Below, in pieces: positions 58,083-64,000 of a stretch of DNA of 64,000 nt. Source of the DNA: Triglochin maritima (Eukaryota; Streptophyta; Magnoliopsida; Alismatales; Juncaginaceae). The notes below the pieces were generated by a model. That model worked only from the letters and a program-made list of their open reading frames with translations. It had not been told where the DNA came from and did no database searches. The stretch spans positions 42,306,925-42,370,924 of the forward strand of contig OY821772.1 in NCBI GenBank assembly GCA_963682175.1, read 5' to 3'. A program made the translations under genes and the position numbers. How positions within the stretch are numbered: position 1 is the stretch's first letter; each line of letters begins with the position of its first letter.

Positions 58083-59620
58083 AATTTTTTATTCCGTGTC
58101 ATGTTTCAAGTTGATAATAATAACTCCTTGATCTTGTTTACGTTGCCATTGCCCACGGTACTTGGATCCCATAATCCAAATCTTAATTCCAAATTTCAGA
58201 CTCAGACGTCTTTATTTTATACCGCTTAATGACGATAGAATCTTGGGGATCGTGCCAAACTCCTATTTCGTGCGTATGTTATAATTATGTAGCTGGTAGA
58301 ACTCATGTGTCACGTATGGGAATCTTCGTTTATTAATAATTTAATAATAAGCACATAATTTATTGAAGGTGGAGGACATTCATATCTTTGATTACGACAT
58401 AATCTTGCTGACTCTGACGAGTGAAGTTGTTTTGTGGGGTTATGTTTAATCAAGAGGAGACATTGGACCAGAATCCGATGCTAGTTATAAAATAACATGA
58501 GCGCTTTACTTAGTGGTTTCTTGATTGATTTTATTCCTTTTGAGTGCAGAATTGCAGCAGTTTTTTTTCCGACACATTGCAGTTAATTTTGGGGATCAAC
58601 CTCGGAAATTACTATGATTTGGCCACTAAAGATAGCGGAGTTTCATTTTTGTTAATTGACCATTCAATTGTCTTAGCACGTGCATCTGATATTATACTAA
58701 TAGGTCACAAATTCCAAACCACGTAATTTCAACAGCTTAATACTCGAAGTGGTCTGATGATATTTCTGAGTCAAGGTAGGATGAAGTATAAAACGAGTCT
58801 TGTTCTCAATGTTTTGCTGATCTCCACAAACATCAAACAAGATAATCCAGTCATAATATGAATGTTAATCACTCATATGATGCGAATTGTAGTAATAGTA
58901 ATACACTCTCATATCATGAAATTTGCATATTTCTCGTTATACGTTCGGTTGGCTTAGTCAAGATAAAATATAATAAAGTCCTATTACACAGTCGCGGTGC
59001 GGGACACCTTTCACGTCATCATTTGTATTTTTTATTTTATTTTTAAAAAATATGATTTCCGATAAAGTAAGAGACAATTGATTTTCTCATTAGTAGACAT
59101 TTTAAATACAAAGAATAGATCAACATCTATCTCGCATGTAACAAACCAGTCATTTGCAGGACACATCAGTCCACGTGAGACACACTAGTCCGTTCGTGCA
59201 TGGATACAAATCTTTCCCTCGTGGGACACACCGGTCCTGAGAGGGATACACACATCTATATATTTTGGAATATCAATTGTCATGTGTATTTGGAAACTAA
59301 CAGACGTCTAGATTATCACGTCATTAATTTTGAAAACAAATTAAATAGTTGATAAAAAACTCACATACAAGTTGAATGAATCATGTCTCTCCACGCCATG
59401 AGCGTTACAAACGAAGTGTTAAAAGGAATCCATAAATCATTTTCCAATATAACATCCTGTAAAGAACCAAACTCTTTGGTCTCGAGGGGAAATGGATTCA
59501 GCTTGATGATGTTTTTGAGCACTTTCAGTCTTTCAGGTTAACAAAACAAAGCATTTTACGACAACACCCAAACAACGATTTGGGCCAAGAGGGTAGATGT
59601 AAACTGATGGTTGGATTTAT
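58083..59620. other. Intergenic DNA, no recognised gene
   Basis: No domain-bearing frame or RNA gene. A segment at about 59155-59250 repeats gacacac..gtccgt/gtcctg phrases. TTTAT at 59616-59620 is the left target duplication of the next LTR. Confidence 0.4.
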
Positions 59621-59708
59621 TGTAACATCCTCAAACAGCGGAAGAATTTAATATTTTTGTAACAACAATCAACAGAGGATATTACACAAATATTAGGAAA
59701 CAGGTGCA

Positions 59709-59755
<47 letters not shown>

Positions 59756-61736
59756 CATCAGAGTATTTCAAAAGTGTGATTACATCAAAAGAGCTATACA
59801 ACAAATACGAGTAATCACTACGACCTCAAAACGAGAGAAAGCTGGATCTGGTAGCGGCGCTCCTCTCCTCGGTCACCACCCCACCTAACGCCGATCACGG
59901 TCTGAAAAAGCAAACATACAACAATACCTGAGTTTCCAGAAGGAAACCCTGTATGCCAAACTCTACAATGCATGAAACTGAAACACTCTAGCATGCAATT
60001 CTACTAACAAGAAAAGCACAACGACCAAGATGGGCTCCAAAGCTCTTTCACCCAACCACAACACACACCACCGTTACAGGGCTCCAAGGCTTTTTCACCC
60101 AACCACCGCAACACACATGTCGCCAAGTTGGGCTCCAGAGCTCTTTCACCCAACTGCAGCTACAACGACACGGCCAATGGCTCCAGGGCTTTTTCACCCA
60201 ACCCGAACGTCTAAGGGCTCCATGGCTTTTTCACCCAACGCTTATCACGCGGTTCATGCTCAGGCTCTTTCACCCAACCTGAACGCACTACGGAGCTCCA
60301 TGACTTTTTCACCCAACCCCGCACAGACTAGCTGGGCTCCAGGGTTTTTTCACCCAACCGCAACTCTCACACAGTTACGGGGCTCCAAGACTCTTTCACC
60401 TAACCACCGCAACACATTTGCTGGGCTCCACGACTCTTTCACCCAACCACAGCACACACCACCTCACCAAGCTGGGCTCCAGGGCTCTTTCACCCAACTG
60501 CAGCTACATACGTGCTCACTAGCACACTTGCCGGAAGAACATCGGCACCACAACTCGCCTCACACGGACGACCACAACAACCGCACCTCCAATGTGCAAA
60601 ACTTGACACTAACGGTCGACCAAATCAAGAGTCTCGGTCGACCGAATCTCACAAACACAGGGCAATTGCCTCGACCGACACTCCATCGGTCGACCAATTC
60701 CCACCAACAACACTCGTTCAGTCGAACCAAAGTTAGGGACCAGTCGACCGTTTAGAAGTCGCTTCTCACGTTCAATGAACAAAACGACCAATCGGTCGAA
60801 CGACAAAGGGGACCCGTTCGACCGAAATCCACCAGTGAAATCCACCATCACACAACCTCAACAACGGTCGAACCCCCGAGCACTCTCGGTGGACCAACTT
60901 CCACCAGGGAAATCCTCCATCGCATCCAAACAACATCAGTCGACCGAACTACCATCGGTCGAACCCAACCACAATCCAACTTAAGTCATCGGTCGGACGA
61001 GTCAAACAGACGGTCAACCATTTAGATGGTCAACGCCCCAACCAACCTACGACAGTGCACACGGTCGAACGGCAAAGGGGACCCGTCCGACCGAAACCAA
61101 CCAGGTTTGCCTCAAATGCACAATCGGTCGACCGCCCAAGGGCTTCGTTTGACCGGGTGTGAGGCAGAAACCCTAAATCTCATTAGGAACAGTCGACCAT
61201 TTGCACCAACCGGTCGACCGATCAGACAGTAAAATCTGTTGCACGCTTGCTTGCAATGAGATTTTCGGCCTACCGTCGACTTCCAAACACTCACACAGCA
61301 AAAGTGAGCTACGACAACAAGTTTGACATACCGTGAAGGTTTGAAGAAACCTTCGAAGAACCTCGACAGGGCTTCCACGAGAATTTCTCCCCAAAATACG
61401 ATCCGACGACGAACCTCACGCTCGATCAACGATCTCCTCCTCCTCGACAAGTACGAGCACACCTTCACCCTCGACTAACACCTCGCCGGAGATCACCTCT
61501 GGCCGGAGCCCCAACTAGGAGAGAGAGAGAGGGACGTGAGAGAGTGTAAAGTGTGTGTGCGAGAGAGGAAGAATCACAAATAAATATCTCTCACCCCTTC
61601 AATCCTCATCATCCATCTAATCTCCAATCCATTTCAACTCCTCATCCATCAACACTCCATCTCAGCCATCCAATCTAAACTCCTCCTAAACACCACCAAA
61701 ACATCATTAAAACTCAATTAGGATTAGGATCCCACA
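59621..61736. mobile_element. Solo LTR, family 2 copy B (2116 bp)
   Basis: It begins TGTAACATCCTC and ends GATCCCACA, with a perfect 5-bp duplication TTTAT at 59616-59620 and 61737-61741. The order is the same as in copy A (14424-16173), and conserved blocks such as acataccgtgaaggtttgaa and ggtagcggcgctcctctcct are shared. It is 366 bp longer, mostly through a TA microsatellite (59711-59751) and expansion of the cacccaac repeat. GGTCGACC-type motifs lie at about 60610-61240. No internal region is present. Confidence 0.92.
60028..60512. repeat. Eleven-unit ggctcc...ctttcacccaac repeat inside LTR copy B
   Basis: Eleven units with a conserved core (ggctcca..gctctttcacccaac) and a variable tail are spaced about 36-50 bp apart. 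LTR copy A has only two. The long + frame across it (repeated LFHP and SPN) is a by-product of the repeat, not a gene. Confidence 0.85.
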
Positions 61737-61741
61737 TTTAT

Positions 61742-63380
61742 AATATGACATTTGCAGCATGAGTCACCAAAAGCAAAATGAACCCAAACTTTCTTGTACT
61801 TTCGTGTTTATGAATATCTTTCGATGTTTGTTTAGACGATCGAGGTGCTCACTATGTTGCAAATTAAAACCGTTAATTCTGATCCATTTGTGCAATTGTG
61901 ACACAGTAGTATATGTTTGTCAAAAATACAAAGTTAAGTGGTATTGGAACAAATCATGGGTATCATAATAATTGCTCCGGGAAATAACTATCGAGATCCA
62001 TCAACAAATGGAAGAGCCACTAATCCATGGTCAGCAAATTCTAATGTTTCTTTTTGAACTTTTGAGAAAGCCACGCATGATTTGAATAAACAAATCCCAA
62101 AAATTGAAAGCTTGTTAGGTTTTATGATTGACGGTACTACTACTTTATTGAATCCACTTTGAATGCGTGGCATGATTAGAACGCATCACTTTCTTCAATC
62201 TACTGGCAATGCAAATGCATTTTCCTTATAATAATTCTGCAGCAAATAAGAAGACACGAAGCTGCTTGGAAGTGCAGGACATGTTAGATATTCATGATAT
62301 CATGCTCTTCAATGATTCACCCATATGCGATTCAATCATGTGCACATATTCATGTTTGTGAGATGTTTCAGTAGAATGGTTGGTAAGTGAGGAATGATCA
62401 AACCAAACAACGTTAGAAGGCGTAGGCCGAAAACAATTGGAAGGTGTTAAAAAATGTGTATTGCCTAAGGTAAGTCGAAAGAACTAAGCATATTTATGAC
62501 TTGAAAGGAAAGAGAGGAAATACCATGTAGATCTAGATCAGAGACCGTAATTCAACGAGGTGGTCAACATCTCTAAGATTCAGTAAAAATGATGTGAATA
62601 GAAAATAAACAGTGGATGAAAAGAGTAGCAACCAATGGGCTAAATTATTTTATGATTTAATGGTGTTTGGTGACTTTGGTCATTTAAGTACTGTTATTAT
62701 TTTTTATTTTTTTGAATGGTCATACTATTTCTCGAAGTTAATTAAAGTGGATTTTGGAGAATAAAATGTCTATGACCTTGACTAAACATCGACTCCTCTC
62801 GGTTCTTCACAAAACATACGATCTTACTGCACGACTGTTGACTGCATCGTCATCATTTCCACACACTTTCAAATCAGATATTTTGGTAGAGATTTGGTGG
62901 GATTTCTTTACAAAAAACATAAGTATCCTGAATTGCGTTTTCTTTCATTTATCCGAAACTCAGCTCACTTCCTCATCCAAGCCAACTTGGGATTGGAAAA
63001 AAGAATTCCGAAACTAACATGGTAAAATAAAAATAACAACAGAATATAAGCAATGGATAGACCAGAACAAGGCATCTGGAATCCGGAACCAGATTCTGAA
63101 AGACCAATTCCAACCAAAGATACTCCAATTTCGCACTGGAAGAAAGAACAACACCTCTCCTTTCTCAACTCCAAACTTCCAATCCGCAAACACAATGAAA
63201 TGGATGAGGAAGAAGAGGAACGAACATATGTAAACGAAAGCATGTGTATATGTAAGCTTTTGTTGGAGTAAGTCCTGATAATGTATACAAAATAAATACA
63301 TATACATCTGTTCTGCACAACCAACCAACGAACCAGAATGGGATGGATTCTGCATCTCATCTCAAATTCTCACTCGAACT
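61742..63380. other. Intergenic DNA and 3' flank of the membrane protein gene
   Basis: No gene recognised from 61742 to about 63000. The part from about 63000 to 63380 is the downstream flank (possibly 3'UTR) of the - strand gene ending at 63381; open frames there on both strands show no known domain. Confidence 0.4.
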
Positions 63381-64000
63381 TTATCTACTAAATCCGAACC
63401 ACTTTTTGTTCTTGGGGGCTCCAGTGATCTTGATGAGGTACCACCATGAGAGTGTCATGGCAAGAGCCACCACTCTCCCTCCAACAAGACCACACAGAAC
63501 AATAACAAACAGAATCATTGCCTTTGTAGTATTGCTCTTGTTAGTTTCCAAACCCGCAATCTTGCCGGAGTTCGTTTCTATGGCTTTGTTTGGGGTGGCG
63601 TTTTCGATTTCATTGTCGTCCCCGGCCTTGCTTAATGTATCGTCGTCCGACTCGACGGCTTGCGGGTTCGATTCGACGACTTCCGGGATTGGATTCGGGG
63701 GTTTCGGACGGGTTGGAGATCGCAACTTTTTCGCTAAGTTTTTGCCCCAATTCTTTTTCTTTTTCTTCTTATTCTCCGTCTTTGGATTGTTCGAATCGAC
63801 AACGCTTCTCTCGATCTCGGTAGGATCGGAATCGAGTCTTTCGGATAAAGGAAACATTACGAAATCCTCTATACTCCTCTCCGGCGTGTAGAAAATGGAT
63901 TCCGAAACATCCAAACCATTAAACTCCTCTTCTTCTTCTTCTTCAATCGGTTTCCTGTTGGATTTAGGGTTCCATCGATTGGAGACGAGTTCGAGCAGCA
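63381..64000 (-). CDS. C-terminal part of an unassigned single-pass membrane protein (5' end off-window)
   Basis: The - frame is open from the window edge (64000) to a TAA at 63381-63383, about 205 codons, and continues beyond the edge. It reads LLELVSNRWNPKSNRKPI, an acidic EEEEEEEF run, FYTPERSIEDFVMFPLSERL, a Lys-rich run (KTENKKKKKKNWGKNLAKKL), a Pro-rich piece and an acidic piece. Then comes one strong hydrophobic segment (AMILFVIVLCGLVGGRVVAL, followed by AMTLSWWYLI) and a short tail KNKKWFGFSR. The look is that of a tail-anchored or single-pass membrane protein with a disordered, highly charged cytosolic part. I do not recognise the family. No ATG is assigned because the true start should lie upstream. 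Confidence 0.6.
   Translation of the reverse strand, partial: LLELVSNRWNPKSNRKPIEEEEEEEFNGLDVSESIFYTPERSIEDFVMFPLSERLDSDPTEIERSVVDSNNPKTENKKKKKKNWGKNLAKKLRSPTRPKPPNPIPEVVESNPQAVESDDDTLSKAGDDNEIENATPNKAIETNSGKIAGLETNKSNTTKAMILFVIVLCGLVGGRVVALAMTLSWWYLIKITGAPKNKKWFGFSR

Noticed and set aside
60030..60755. A 241-codon + frame in LTR copy B
   Set aside because: It reads through the cacccaac repeat and then the GGTCGACC zone inside a solo LTR; no homologous frame is kept in copy A.

Overview
The window looks like nuclear DNA of a eudicot plant. It is AT-rich. Its genes are intron-split with GT-AG borders, and they encode plant families: a U-box/ARM E3 ligase, a patellin, a fatty acid 2-hydroxylase and an LRR receptor-like pseudokinase. 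The rest is plant mobile DNA (MULE, PIF/Harbinger, solo LTRs, MITEs) and a long satellite array. The sequence alone does not fix the species.

Layout. 1-7.8 kb: the right part of a decayed, multi-gene Mutator-like element (MULE). It carries a plant-mobile-domain (PMD) gene on + and, convergent on -, a FAR1/MULE transposase fused to a SWIM finger and an OTU cysteine protease. A 2.1-kb solo LTR splits the transposase. 8.5-12.7 kb: an inverted solo LTR of the same family with a third copy nested inside it. 13.2-16.2 kb: a 488-bp MULE deletion derivative and a solo LTR of a second family. 16.2-22.1 kb: Harbinger ends, a MITE inside a TA tract, and a Harbinger element with only its Myb/SANT ORF1. 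22.1-24.7 kb: no gene recognised.

24.7-38.8 kb is the gene island: a PUB4-type E3 ligase (+, 827 aa predicted), an LRR receptor-like pseudokinase (-, 514 aa), a patellin (+, 515 aa) and a fatty acid 2-hydroxylase (-, 238 aa). All four models join in frame. Their products touch signalling and membrane-lipid or trafficking functions, but nothing suggests that the genes form a functional cluster. A diverged organellar rpl2 fragment lies in the 5'UTR intron of the PUB gene.

39.4-44.6 kb: a Harbinger MITE, then an exon-like region that I could not turn into a gene. 44.9-55.6 kb: about 10.7 kb of satellite with monomers of roughly 118-127 bp, each made of two related halves of about 60 bp and showing higher-order duplication. 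55.6-62 kb: a 28-bp perfect inverted repeat, a Ty3/gypsy integrase remnant, another MULE remnant and a second solo LTR of family 2. 63.4-64 kb: the 3' part of a - strand gene for a single-pass membrane protein, cut by the window end.

The strongest novelty candidates are the PMD plus transposase-SWIM-OTU element, two LTR families that both carry clustered GGTCGACC-type palindromes, and the bipartite satellite. I see no prokaryotic system, CRISPR array, tRNA or rRNA.
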